A stretch of 34,261 nucleotides of DNA from Lactifluus volemus (GCA_022376515.1 WTXI01000361.1:1-34261), one strand, 5' to 3'; positions 10,886 to 22,622 are shown, counted from the stretch's first letter. The notes: a model not told the origin generated them from the letters alone. Made by a program: numbers and translations.

Positions 10886-13272
10886 ATGATCTCTTTGGTT
10901 TCAAACTACCTCCCCCTCCCTGAGACTCATTCAGTTGTCACAGCTGCTGTCGTCTCAGCCATCACCTACATAATCTACATCGTCGCGAGCGTGGTCATTG
11001 CTTACCAGTCTGCTCCAATCCGGGATCTCCGCGGACCAAAATCAGTGAATTGGTTGACCGGAAGTTATGAAAGGAACGTTTGGGAGCCGGATGCTCAGGA
11101 CAAACAGTTGGAGTGGGTTCGAGAGTATGGTCCTGTCTTCAGGTATCATGGCTGGTACAATGTGGGTGTTGTTTCATCTTATGAGTGCGAGTGCCAACGA
11201 CTGGAGTCCGACACCTTGCAGTTCAACAGATTTTACACGACAGATCTCCGTGCGTTGAATCACATCCTCAACGCTCCTGAATTTGAAAAGAGCGATGGTC
11301 TTCGTTCATTATTGGGAGGCATCCTCGGAACCGGTTGGTCGATTTCCTCTGAATTTTCAACATTTAATGTGGATCATCATTTCTAGGCTTGCTATTTGTT
11401 CAAGGTACAGCTTTTAGTATCGCTCGTCTACATTATCATTGTCGGTGACCCTTGACCGCCCCTTGATAGGGTTAAAGCACAGACAACAGGTGGCTAGATT
11501 TTATCCAGGATTTTTACCGTTAGGCTAATCCTTTCTTTACAGCGCAGAATTATGGTCTCTCTCATTTATTGGATAAGGTCCCTTTGTTAATTTCACGTAA
11601 ACAGAATCCTGCATTTGGCCTCCCTCAAATCAAGGAGTTCTCCCAGTTGTTTGTTGAAAAGGCTAATGAGGTTTGATTGTCTATTTGTGCATGGTACACT
11701 GCTTACGGCGTTTTAGCTACGAGATGCCCTGATTGCAGAGGCATCCCAGTCGTCTGGGCCTGACGAATCGGTTAGGCTAAATATGTTTTTGTGGCTCAAT
11801 AAAATCACTCTAGACATTATAGGCGAAGCAGGTATGGGGCACCTTGTCATGGGTTAGAGAGTAAGAAAATTTGATTTCACAAAGGCTTCAATCATTCATT
11901 CGGGTCCCTTTACCTGGATGAGGCTCATATGTTGACCAATGGACTTCGCAAATTCATATCATTTGACCCGTTCAGTCTCAAATTCATGATTCCGGCATTC
12001 TTCCCACCTGCTCGACTCCTTGTGTGTCGTTCTTCACTTGGATTCAACCGGTTTTTTTGACGTACTCATAGCCGACTGATCGTTCTCGTGCACAAGCTAC
12101 CACGCTCACGGCCATTCAATCTCTTGGTAAATCCTTGATTTTCCAGAAGAAGGCTGAAATACTTGCTGCTGCGGAGAGCGGTGCAAAGGACGGACTCGAG
12201 AAGAGGAATATTCAGGGGCGCGATCTACTCAGTCTTCTAATGAAGGCAAACATGGCTACAGATATAGCGAACTGCGCGCGAATGAACGAGGAGGAGATCT
12301 TAGCGCGTGAGTGCCATACAATGTTATCTCAGAAAGATAAATATTGATGAAACCCACTGCGAAGAGATCCCAACCTTCATCATCGCCGGTCATGAGACAA
12401 CAAGGTACTTCTCGCTCCGCCTAGCGACTAGCACACCGGCTTACTGCTTCTCTAGCGTTGTTGTCACATGGGCCATTTACGCTCTTAGAAACCACCCTGC
12501 CGTCCACACTAAGCTGAATGCAGAGGCCCGTGCATTTCACACGGACACCCCAACCATGGATGAGCTCAATGGGATGACATACCTTGACCATGTACTCAGG
12601 GAGGTTTTGCGCCTCCATGCTCCAGTCCCGCAAACAGACCGGGTTGCCAAGGAAGATGCTGTTGTCCAATTAAGCGAGCCGTTCATCGACCGACATGGAG
12701 TCAAAAGGCACGAGTTCAGGCAGGTCATCTCACTTGTGCCACACTCTGCTTTTGTTAAATGACAGGTAACAGGGTGCGAAAGGGTGACATAGTCGTTGTT
12801 CCGATTCTGGTTGTTCATAGATTGAAATCGCTATGGGGTGAGGATGCTGATGAGTTCAGGTGAGCGTCCTCGGCTTCAAGTTGGACATGCGACGTATCAA
12901 CATTGAGTTTTACCGTTCCTGCAGACCAGAACGCTGGGAAAACATTCCAGAGGCTGTTAAAGCTATCCCAGGTGTCTTCAGCAACCTGCTCACGTTCCTC
13001 GCCGGCCTGCACGCGTGCATTGGTTACCGCTTCGCCATCATCGAGTAAGTCACCCGTCTATGCCGTATGGAGTGGCGACGCCCTCAACGATGCCCCATAT
13101 CAGGATAAAAGCGCTCCTATTTACCCTCGTTCGGTCATTTGATTTTGAACTTGCGGTTCCGTCGAGCGATATCACTCGAAAGACGTTCATTGTCACACAT
13201 CCTTTGCTGTCCTCTGATACTGAGAAAGGGCCTCAACTGCCACTTATCCTTCAACCCGTGAAGTCTGATTGA
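10886..13272 (+). CDS. Cytochrome P450 monooxygenase
   Basis: Membrane-anchored heme monooxygenase. Fourteen exons: 10886-11161, 11222-11333, 11387-11404, 11470-11489, 11543-11554, 11605-11670, 11717-11831, 11885-12021, 12072-12306, 12365-12404, 12456-12719, 12773-12859, 12925-13044, 13104-13272. Sum 1671 bases, 556 aa, including micro-exons of 18, 20 and 12 bases. The eleventh intron has a GC donor. An N-terminal anchor ([20 protein letters not shown]) precedes a Pro-containing hinge and RDLRGPK. The I-helix is AGHETT (338-343), ExxR is E393-VL-R396, PERW follows, and the heme loop is [10 protein letters not shown] (485-494) with cysteine ligand C492. The usual Arg of FxxGxRxC is His490. Substrate unknown; clan looks like the large agaricomycete multigene P450s. 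All junctions keep frame, so it is probably functional. It is flanked by gene fragments. Confidence 0.88.
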
Positions 13273-13464
13273 CTCGGACTTCACGAGACCACACGGATTA
13301 ACTGATTGTTCTGAATCGCCCTGTAGCCTGTTTTTGGACATCTTCACCCTAGCTTGTATATGTATATGGTACAGACTTTGTGTAATAGATGAAACAGTTC
13401 TAGTGGACCCGAAAGCAAGATCAATGCAGTTAGAAAGCAGTATGAGTGTGGACGATGCGACAGA

Positions 13465-14666
13465 TCAATCTTCGTAGTCTTCTCTGCCAGGCCGGAACAG
13501 TGCCATGAGATCCTCCAAGCCAAGTTTGAGGTTCTTAAGCCTGTCGCCGCTCAGTGCGGCAGCAGTGAGAGCACGCTTGCTATTCTGCAATGCGAGGATG
13601 CGCTCCTCGACGGTATTCTCGATCGTTAGCCTGTATATATTAACGTCCCGTGTTTGCCCCAAACGATGGGCACGGTCAAAGGCTTGGTCCTCGAGCGCTG
13701 GGTTCCACCACAGGTCAACCAAGATTACATTGCATGCGGTCAAGTTGAGGCCTAGCCGTAGGGGTAAAGTAAGTCCAGGATTTTCGCCTGCACCCGAAGG
13801 GAAAATGGTTCGTTCACCTGTGTTACCAGCTTTGAACGAGATCAAAATAACATCGATGCACTGGTTGTTTTTTCTATCTGGATCTCGTGCTTGTCCTTAG
13901 ACATGCTCCCGTCATCTTGTCAGCAAAGGTAGTTTTGTCAGCGATGTGAGATCTTCTCACATCGCATAAACGTGATTCCCGCGTCCTTGAGGAATAACTT
14001 GATAAAGATCAAGCATCGTCGTAAACTGGGAGAACACTATCGTCTTCTCGCCCAGGGGTTCCCCTTCCCCATTCTCGCGCGAGTTAATCTCGTTGACCAA
14101 CTCAAAGATTTTGGGGATCTTGGCCGAATCAGGTGGCAAATTTGAGTCTTTAGCCCGCGACAGGGACTTGCGGTGGGTAGTCTGAGAGAGTTCTCTGCAA
14201 TCATTGCAGTGTTCTCCGTCTTTGGCAATGTTCTCTGGAGTAAAACATACTCGCCCTGACAGAGCTAGTCTGGAACATGATCGTAAGCCCATCAACTTAC
14301 TAAGTACGTGATCGTCATTCGGGGCCGGTCACGGTCGTCGAGATTCAATAGCTTCACATCTACATTGTAATCTTTAGTGACGACCCCAACTCAGTGTCAA
14401 TGAGAGAAAGAATAATGGATGATCGTAGACTTACCTTGCCGCGGCCGCAAACGTAGTAATACCATGACATTTGTATATTTTTTCATGACTACATTATTCT
14501 TCACGAACTTTTGCATGGCCTCCTCAACAAGAGCGAAGTAGAATTGATGCTCATCCTCGTCGAAATCACAGGGTACGATGGACAGATGACGTCCCGGAAG
14601 TTCAATTAGCGGCTTGCTATTCAGAGCATGATTACGGCGTCGAAGCGACTCGGATCTTTTTCTCAA
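13465..14666 (-). pseudogene. C-terminal part of a SNF2/Rad5-type helicase, broken
   Basis: Only the second half of a SNF2-family DNA translocase is present. On the minus strand: KPLIELPGRHLSIVPCDFDE near the 5' end, KIPKIFELVNEI, EKTIVFSQFTTMLDLYQ (motif IV region), [35 protein letters not shown], then [18 protein letters not shown] and [18 protein letters not shown] (motifs V and VI) and a normal C-terminus ending REDYED. Several GT-AG introns remain recognisable (for example 13752-13817). Breaks: the frame slips between LDLYQ and FLKDAG and again between the SMSKDK segment and ISFKAG. The ATPase lobe with Walker A and DEGH is missing. The 5' edge falls at the start of direct repeat copy 2, so the truncation and the repeat are probably linked. 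Confidence 0.85.
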
Positions 14667-14763
14667 GCATCGTATATCAACGTATCAGCTTTGATAACTT
14701 TTATAGAGCAGTAGTAGTGTTTTATTTACAATTGAAACGATACCTTATGGCTTAAAGAGATAA
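14657..14763 (+). repeat. Direct repeat copy 2 (~110 bp)
   Basis: Second copy of the segment at 9868-9985, same orientation, sharing ATATCAACGTATCA, ATAACTTTTATAGAGCAGTA, TAGTGTTTTATTTACA and TTATGGCTTAAAGA. It abuts the truncated 5' edge of the SNF2 fragment and lies about 75 bases before the start codon of the next gene, so it may also act as part of that gene's promoter. Confidence 0.8.
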
Positions 14764-14836
14764 CGCTACTACAGTACAATGCATCCCACTTCTGGCTTGA
14801 CCTTCTCAACTTCATCCATCCCGTTTCTCTGCCTTC

Positions 14837-16198
14837 ATGAACAACGACCCAATTACGGTCCACGTACTCACAACCCAACATCTAGTCCAACCTTCAGATT
14901 TTGACACTGATGCACAAGATGCTACACTTCTTTCTCGAGGCCGCGCGGTTGTTCATGCTGCCAGTGGATGTGGAATCCATGAAGAGTGGCGGACACCAAG
15001 AATTGAATCTAGAGGACCGCACTGGCGAGAGGATGGTGCACCCACCCTCTTGAACTTCCAGATGATCAAGACATTCGACTCACACTTAGGTTTTCTTAGA
15101 AACGCATTTACATACTTGCACCCCCCTCCGTTGGTATCGACCGCGGTTGGTCCCCCCACTGGCACCATGGTGAGAGAATGGAATGCTAGTGCCTCAGAAT
15201 CGGAGATATTTTCTACAACCGATTTACAACCCTTTGAAAGCTTCGTGTTTGTCTCCCCACATCCGGGACACAATAACCGCGACGTTGCAGATCCGGTGGA
15301 GGTGGAAGATCGCAATCGAAGCTGGTCGGTCGGTTCTGCACAGCCTCCGGCCAAGCGAATGAAGATGCCAGCCATGGAGCTTGATACGGGACCCCTCGAC
15401 GAGCTCATACCCTTGGTACACGATCCATTTTAGAGCCATGCTCTTTTTTGCTTACGACGACTTAACAAGCCTCATTATGTTCCCGCACCTCTCAAGCCAC
15501 CGCAACCCGATGCATTGTCTCATGCTTCACTCGCCGGTGATGCCTCCTCTTCGTTCGCGCCGATTCCACCCCAGACAACGGCTTCCATTGGGGCACTCCT
15601 TTCGTCCTCTTATTCTCGTGTCGCGTGGCTGATACCCGTCCGTGGGTACCCGCCTTGGGACAGAGTTTCTGGGGCCAGCGTCACCCTGGGTCACCTACCA
15701 GCACCGGGGGCTGGACACCCGCCAAGCCACGACATCGTTTGGACTCACAGTTCACTTCGCCAGTTCTGGACCTTTCTGAGGACTTTCTCAGAAACTCCTG
15801 GTAGCTCTGCTGCAACAGGTCCATTGTCACTCTCATTCCATACTGCCCCGCGATGGGCTCCTATTGGATCTCAGCAAGGGACCATGACGCCTGCGACATT
15901 GGCCTATCTCCCTGCAAATAGAGAGACAGAGATAACTCCCTCTCATCGATCTGGTCCCTCACTATCGCCAATACGGATCCCTAGTACTCCAACGACTCGG
16001 CTCACAGACATTGACAGCATAAAAGTATACTGTGATGCCCCCCAAGCAATGTTAGTCCGTAGAGCATTGAGTCATTGGGCATACGAAGAAGGTGGACATG
16101 CTAAACCCCCCAGTCTTTCTGTGGAAACGACTCGGGTCCTGAAGTTCTCGAAGCTGGTATTATTGAATGAAAGGGGGGAAGGCATACTTATCTCATAA
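14837..16198 (+). CDS. Hypothetical protein, orphan
   Basis: Not recognised. Two exons, 14837-15415 and 15497-16198, joined by an 81 bp GT-AG intron (TTG|GTACAC to CTCAAG|CCACCG); 1281 bases, 426 aa. No signal peptide or membrane segment. The first half is polar and holds a short basic patch (PPAKRMKM, about residues 173-180) that could be a nuclear localisation signal. The middle is rich in Ser, Thr and Pro. The C-terminal 55 residues look more ordered, with alternating charged and hydrophobic residues (LVRRALSHWAYEEGG, RVLKFSKLVLLNERGEGI). The gene starts just after direct repeat copy 2 and is followed by EAF3 on the same strand. The intron-joined frame is open throughout, which is the main argument that it is real. 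Confidence 0.6.
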
Positions 16199-16500
16199 AT
16201 CTTGTGTATGATCATGCAATAAAGCCATATCATAGCCATGCATAATTCTTCGAAAATAGTAGAGTAAGACTCGTTTTGGAAGCTTGAAAAGGTACACCAC
16301 GTCTCATGTTACACCGTCACTGTGACGCGTGCCAACCGACCGAGTTCACTCCTGCGCGTTTACTGTGACCTCCAGCTTACAGCGGCACTACAGGAGAACC
16401 GAAATATCCAGCGGCCTCCCCACTCTCGGATCTCAGAACGAAGTCGCGTCTCACGAGGACCTGCCAGTGGTGGGCCCACCAAAAGGCCACATAGTCAGTG

Positions 16501-17763
16501 ATGTCAGCGCCATCCTTTGCGCTCGGCGAACGCGTACTCTGCTATCACGGGCCTCTCATATACGAGGCCAAAGTCCTCAAATGCGAGGTCTGGGATGAAA
16601 CTAACACAAAACTAGACACGGTTGGACCGCACTACCTTGTGCACTACAAAGGTTGGAAGCAGACGTGCGTCCCCAATCCGCTTTCCCTCACTGCCAGCTA
16701 CACTTTCTGACGTCCGCTATCCACTTTTTGCTTTTAGCTGGGACGAATGGGTCCCCACGACGCGCCTTCTCAAGTTTAGCGACGCCAATATCTCCCTTCA
16801 GAAGGACCTTGCCCGAGCTCAAGCCGCCACCACTTCGACTAGCGCCTCGGCTTCCAAAACAGCCACCTCCGCGCGCGGCACACAAGCAGGAGGGGGGCGA
16901 CGCAAAGAGGGCGGACGCGGTACAAAAAGGGGACGGGATGACGACGACGGGACAAGACGACCGGAGATGCGGTTGATGGTGCCAGACCAGCTGAAAGTCC
17001 TCCTCGTGGACGACTGGGAGGCAGTGACCAAGAATAACCAGGTGCGCTTATACATTTACATCCTGTCGCATCTGACGTTCTGACCACTCTCGGCGGTGGC
17101 GCCCCCCCCCCCCCCCTCACACCAGCTGGTCACCTTACCCCGAAGTCCCACCGTTGTGGAAATATTGGAAGAGTTCAAGCAACATGTTCTCAACACTTCA
17201 CCGCCAAAGTACTTCCATATCTCCAATTCCCGAACTATCATCTGACTTATGCTCTTTGTTCGCCCCCGTCCGTTCCAGCCTCCGCGACCCACAAGTGGTA
17301 CTGCCGACTATTCTATCCGGTTTGCAGGTGTATTTCGACAAGGCGTTGGGATCCAACCTCCTGTATCGCTTCGAGCGGCCGCAGTATGCGGAAATACGCA
17401 AACGGTATGTGACAGGTCCGACCGTGCAGGTCAATGAAGAGCGCGAGATGAGCGCCATTTACGGCGCAGAACACCTCCTGCGGATGATCGGTCTGTCGTC
17501 CTTTCCATTCCGTATGATTCGCTCCTTATATTTCTGCTAGTGAGTTTGCCAGCGATGGTGGCAGGGTCTACTATGGACCCGGAGAGCGTAGGATTGGTGA
17601 GAGACTACGTGACGGAGCTCCTGTCGTGAGTGCTGTAATCATTCTTGTCAGGAAATTTCCGATCTAACCAATCGTTAGGTATATTATGAATCAGAGACAT
17701 CGCTTATTTCAAAGGGAATACGATTCTGCATCGTTGCAGTACCAAAACATATCTCGGTCATAA
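16501..17763 (+). CDS. EAF3: Chromodomain/MRG protein, NuA4 and Rpd3S subunit
   Basis: Chromatin reader shared by the NuA4 acetyltransferase and Rpd3S deacetylase complexes (Eaf3/MRG15 family). Exons: 16501-16664, 16738-17041, 17126-17208, 17279-17490, 17541-17625, 17679-17763; 933 bases, 310 aa. The N-terminal chromo barrel (about 5-75) has ALGERVLCYHGPLIYEAKVL, HYLVHYKGWKQTWDEWVP and the exon junction inside KQTWDEW. A basic Ala/Thr/Gly-rich linker (RRKEGGRGTKRGRDDDD) follows. The MRG domain (about 150-310) contains LKVLLVDDWEAVTKNNQLVT, PTVVEILEEFK, QVYFDKALGSNLLYRFERPQY, MSAIYGAEHLLRM and DPESVGLVRDYVTELL. Introns are GT-AG; the second one contains a 15-base C run at 17102-17116. Length and architecture are normal for the family. 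The gene lies 190 bp before TYR1 on the same strand. Confidence 0.92.
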
Positions 17764-17953
17764 CTTTTTGAGTTTTCGGTCCGACTTGTTTGTTCAGTGT
17801 AGTTGTTGTGCTACTTTGTAACCACGAGTTGATACAATTGTCCCGTTGTTTCCCCTTTCGACCACACGCCCCTCTCTTGAATACGAAACCAAAACGGAGA
17901 CCTTTACTTTGCCCACATCTATTTGTATTTACTCGTGACGGTACCTCTCCACA

Positions 17954-19563
17954 ATGGTAAGCCCAGATGTTACCCCCCTTGCTCCAATGGATGAACAGCC
18001 CACTATTGGGCTTATCGGAATGGGAGCGATGGGGCAGATGTATGCTTCCCGTCTCTCTGTCGCTGGGTGGAAGAAGTGAGTCGTCCTTTTTCCCTGTTGC
18101 ACGCCTAGTCAGGGAGCTCTGTAGGATCAATGTGTGCGACCTTCCTGAGAGATATGATTCGTTGAGAGCCATATATGGTGGTATGGCATACCCCTAATCT
18201 CGCAGCCACGGCCCTATTGACTACACCTCTCAGGCACTCCCGGGTTACATGTTCTCCGCGATGGACACCATGTCTCGCGAACTTCGGATTTCATCATATA
18301 CTCTGTGGAAGCTGAATATATCAAAAAAGTTGTCACTCAGTTTGGGCCCTGTCAGTTGTTTGGCTATCTCATCCGAATAGTTCGGGCTCTGAGTCATCGC
18401 TTAGCTACCAAGGTCGGAGCAATCGTTGCCGGCCAGACGTCCGTCAAGGCACCGGAGCGCGCAGCATTCGAGCAACACCTTCCAGAAGACGTACATATTG
18501 TCTCTTGTCATTCATTGCACGGTCCGACTGTGCCAACAAAGGGCCAACCACTGGTACGTTTGTTTCTTGGTCGCTCATTGATGCATGCGATATGTCCTCC
18601 TATAGGTCCTGATCAGGCATCGAGCCACGGATGATGCGCTTACTCTGGTAGAGAACATCTTGAGGCCACTTCAGTCGCGCTACGTCTACATGTCATACGA
18701 TGAACACGACGAGGTGACCGCCAACACTCAGGCCGTCACACACGCTGCATTCCTCAGGTACTCTACTTACTCACATCGTTATGGTCATTATTTCTTATTA
18801 CTCGCAAAGTATGGGAACCGCTTGGGCAAGTGCGGCATCGTACCCATGGGAACATGGATATTATGTTGGCGGTATTGAGACGGTGAAGGTCAATATCATG
18901 CTACGGATCTTTTCAAACAAGTGGCATGTCTATGCTGGCCTGGCGATCCTCAATCCCTCAGCGAGGACGCAAATCAAGCAATATGCGCAAAGCACGACAG
19001 ACATTTTCAAGCTCATGCTGGCAGCAGATGAGGCTGGACTCCGCAAGCGTCTGTACGAAGCAAGAGACGCAGTGTTCGGCGATGCGCAAAGCTCGGTTCG
19101 GGTTCCGATTTTCCTATCGGACAGCGTGCTGGACCAGTTTAGCCTGGGTAAGAAGGGCACAAACGCGAACGGCGGTCGTCCTTTGGCAAACTCGCACCTC
19201 TCACTACTCGCAATGGTAGACTGCTGGGCACGCCTCGGTCTCAATCCGTTCAAGCATCTAGAGCTCGCAGCCACACCGATATTTCGCATGTGGTTCGGGG
19301 TCGCCGAGTATCTATTTCTGTCCGAAAATCGGCTGGACGCTGCCATCCACGCTGCCCTATATGACGTGTCACACCGCTACGACGATGTCGAGTTTGTGGT
19401 CGCGTCCCGTGGGTGGAGCCAGTGCGTCTCGTTCGGCGACTTTGATTTATACAAGTCGAGATTTGAGGAGACGGCTGCATTTTTTGAATCTCGGTTTGAG
19501 GAGGCAGGGAGGGTGGGATCAGAAATGCTCAAAGTGATCATGGACAGTAGTGCAGAACCCTGA
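17954..19563 (+). CDS. TYR1: Prephenate dehydrogenase (NADP+)
   Basis: Catalyses oxidative decarboxylation of prephenate to 4-hydroxyphenylpyruvate in tyrosine synthesis. Exons: 17954-18075, 18125-18177, 18234-18350, 18405-18553, 18606-18757, 18810-19563; 1347 bases, 448 aa. The Rossmann glycine motif is IGLIGMGAMGQMYASRL (GMGAMG at 22-27). Further family blocks: DLPERYDSLRAIY, SDFIIYSVEAEYIKKVV, GAIVAGQTSVKAPE, HIVSCHSLHGPTVPTKGQPL, SYDEHDEVTANTQAVTHAAF, and ETVKVNIMLRIFSNKWHVYAG in the C-terminal helical domain. The rest is the conserved fungal Tyr1 tail (SHLSLLAMVDCWARLGLNPF). All introns are 49-56 bp GT-AG. Intact and of usual fungal length. ATG 17954 is followed by a short polar leader before the first beta strand. 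Confidence 0.92.
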
Positions 19564-19734
19564 CTGGCTGTACAAGTACGAACAGAAAATCTGACCTGAC
19601 CAACGCGATGAAAGATAAGATAAGATTAGAAATAAAGGAATGCCGACTTCGATGACGGCGAGTTTGGCAAGGCATCCGAGTTAACCTTTATTTGACTTCA
19701 TTCCACGAAATATGACATCACGTCATGGCATGTT

Positions 19735-20880
<1,146 letters not shown>

Positions 20881-21072
20881 GTCCATTTCGACAGGGATCC
20901 TTTTGCTAGCCATTGTAGCATCCCCATTACTTTGCACTGGCGGGAACGAGAGCCTTGAAGAAAGCGGGCGGGCAGAGACAAGCATGTTCCTGGCGGTCGA
21001 ACTACAAGCAGCCCTGACTGCGTGACGTGACTGACCACCTTCTTTATGACAAACTCACTCGTTAACCCATCA
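20881..21072. other. Short spacer, nothing recognised
   Basis: Between the end of the PRP43-like homology and the first secreted-protein repeat unit. I see no coding or repeat signal within it. Confidence 0.4.
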
Positions 21073-21114
21073 GCACTTTTATCCCAGTCTCTGGGCACAC
21101 AACACCGTGAAACA

Positions 21115-21469
21115 TATTGGAGTGAGACACTAAGGCTCAGTCTGTAAAAGAAAAGACTAATATTGTTCTAACCTATTGGAGTGAGACACTAAGGCTAGAG
21201 TAAGTGGTAAGTTACTGAGAACTAGGTAAATGAAGGAGAGACTAACCTCAGTCTGTAAAAGAAAAGACTGAGGTGATGTGAACATGGTGTCTACACTATA
21301 TAGGGAATTCAACTGAGGTCAAATTGTGAAGGGATTAAACTATAAGGGGATAATAAAAACGACTTAGTGTAGAACGCGGAAAGTCTCTGGGTGTCGGTGT
21401 CACGCGTCATGTGACGTGTGACCACGAAGCGTCGCTCGACTTGCGCCTTGCGAGGCTGCACTCCCAACA
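21115..21469 (+). mobile_element. Solo LTR of an LTR retrotransposon
   Basis: A 355 bp insertion in unit A that is absent at the matching point of unit B, where CCGTGAAACACACTATTTCG is uninterrupted. It is flanked by a 5 bp target duplication AAACA (21110-21114 and 21470-21474). Its ends are TATTGGAGTG and CACTCCCAACA, an imperfect inverted pair of the usual TGTTGG...CCAACA LTR type, with the first G changed to A. Inside are a ~59 bp tandem duplication of the first bases (TATTGGAGTGAGACACTAAG at 21115 and 21174), a TATATA motif at 21297-21302 and an AATAAA at 21352-21357. No internal retroelement coding sequence is nearby, so this is what remains after LTR-LTR recombination. Confidence 0.88.
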
Positions 21470-21540
21470 AAACACACTATTTCGAGTAGGAAACTGACAC
21501 AGGTAATCAAACAGGCTATTCTATCAGAATTCTGAAGCCT

Positions 21541-21687
21541 TCAAGTTGATGTGGGTTGCGGTTTCGGTTTCGGTTTCCAATTATTATCCGATGGAGCCTG
21601 TCCCATGCTGCCAAGCCCGCCGTCTTCGGCCTGGGCGAATGCAGCGAGGGGAGCAAGAAGAACAATGGAGAGCTTGAAGAAAAACAT
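21541..21687 (-). CDS. Small secreted protein, copy A (48 aa)
   Basis: Not a known family. ATG at 21687 to TGA at 21541. Residues 1-20 form a classic signal peptide, MFFFKLSIVLLAPLAAFAQA, with a likely cleavage after AQA. The predicted mature peptide of ~28 residues is acidic/Gly at first and ends with a KPKPKPQP Lys-Pro run and TST. A TATA box lies about 210 bases upstream. The paralogue at 22877-22668 has the same signal peptide but a different mature part, and reads through the TGA codon of this copy. Coding status rests on the conserved start, signal peptide and frame in both copies; expression is unproven. Confidence 0.6.
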   Translation of the reverse strand: MFFFKLSIVLLAPLAAFAQAEDGGLGSMGQAPSDNNWKPKPKPQPTST

Positions 21688-21898
21688 CTTCGTGAATGGG
21701 GTGATATGATAGTTGTTTCAGGGAATCAGGGACCGGTTGTTAGGTGTGGTTGAAGGAAAATGATTGAAGGTGCAACCTGGCTACCCATGGGGGAATATCA
21801 AAATAGTTAGAATAATAATAGCGACAATGATAGAAGGTATGCACACCTAGGAAAGAGGAGGAAGTGAGGATAGGGAAGGTCATTGGAACGAACTCGAG

Positions 21899-21907
21899 TT
21901 TTTATAT
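21899..21907 (-). promoter_or_regulatory. TATA box of secreted protein copy A
   Basis: Minus-strand ATATAAAAAC, conserved with its surroundings (CCACATATAAAAACTCGAG) at the same relative place in unit B. Distance to the ATG is about 210 bases, so the leader would be about 180 bases. Confidence 0.5.
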
Positions 21908-22346
21908 GTGGGGTAGTATACCATGACAGGCTCGTGAGCCAGTACCGCCACGACCAACGCGAACCCAACGCAAGAAATTGATATTTAACAAGACCAAGGG
22001 TGTTTCTACTCTCTAGTCAATAAACGGGACACGAGACGGACGCGCACTTGAGACTCGGTAAAGAGAGAATCAACTCTTCCTTATTAATAACGACATCATC
22101 TCTAGTCCTCTAGCCGTGCAACATTGTCTGTCACAGTGTTGAACATCGCGAGAGTGAATGGGACCGAGTCTGTACTAAAGAATAGGAGGCACCCCGGGCC
22201 GAGGGCGACCAGCATATATACGCTAAAGTTCAAGTTAGCTTGATGCTGACCCAACCCCGGAGATGCTGCGGACCTTGATTTGCAAGACTCGACGGTCGTG
22301 GTCGCGGGGGAGTGTTGGAATATATTGGCGCTTTGGGAGGAGATTT

Positions 22347-22446
22347 GGCCGCGAGTTCGTCATCGGCGGTCTGAGGGCGACCAGCGTCGTTGGGGCGGAC
22401 GCCCAGACCCGTTCACGTTTCAAACTGACTTATACTGTATTCAATT
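22347..22446. other. Spacer between repeat blocks
   Basis: Short stretch joining the end of unit A to the copied Hikeshi upstream segment. No feature seen. Confidence 0.4.
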
Positions 22447-22622
22447 TAGATAGTGCTTGCTCACGCATTTCCCAAGGCCGCAGTCTCATTCGAGGATCGA
22501 GCGCGCCTCCCCGTTGACTTTTTTAAAAATTTACATATGTTTCTGTATAGCGCTTACAGTTTGGTGTAGTGCTGTCGCTCCCAGAGCTCTTTTGTGGGCT
22601 AGAGCGAGGCCTGTGGAGCTCG
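22447..22622 (+). repeat. Copy of the Hikeshi upstream segment
   Basis: Begins TTAGATAGTGC and contains GGCCGCAGTCTCATTCGAGG, GCGCGCCTCCCCGTTGACTT and GCTGTCGCTCCCAGAGCTC. The same blocks occur in the same order at 25858-26207, directly upstream of the Hikeshi gene, with about 190 more bases between them. This copy is therefore an internally deleted duplicate, placed between the two secreted-protein units. Confidence 0.8.

Larger units (their letters stand above)
21073..22346 (+). repeat. Tandem duplicated unit A
   Basis: Starts with GCACTTTTATCCCAGTCTCT and ends near TTTGGGAGGAGAT. Apart from an inserted solo LTR it is collinear with unit B (22624-23537). Shared blocks include CAACACCGTGAAACA, the small secreted protein gene, a TATA box, GGTAAAGAGAGAATCA, GAATGGGACCGAGTCTGT and GGAATATATTGGCGC. 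Several indels of tens of bases separate the two units. Confidence 0.85.

Noticed and set aside
22263..22517. Plus-strand frame MLRTLICKTRRSWSRG and its minus-strand counterpart in unit A
   Set aside because: Partly shared with unit B because the DNA is duplicated, but frames differ and are broken by indels. Conservation here is explained by the duplication alone.
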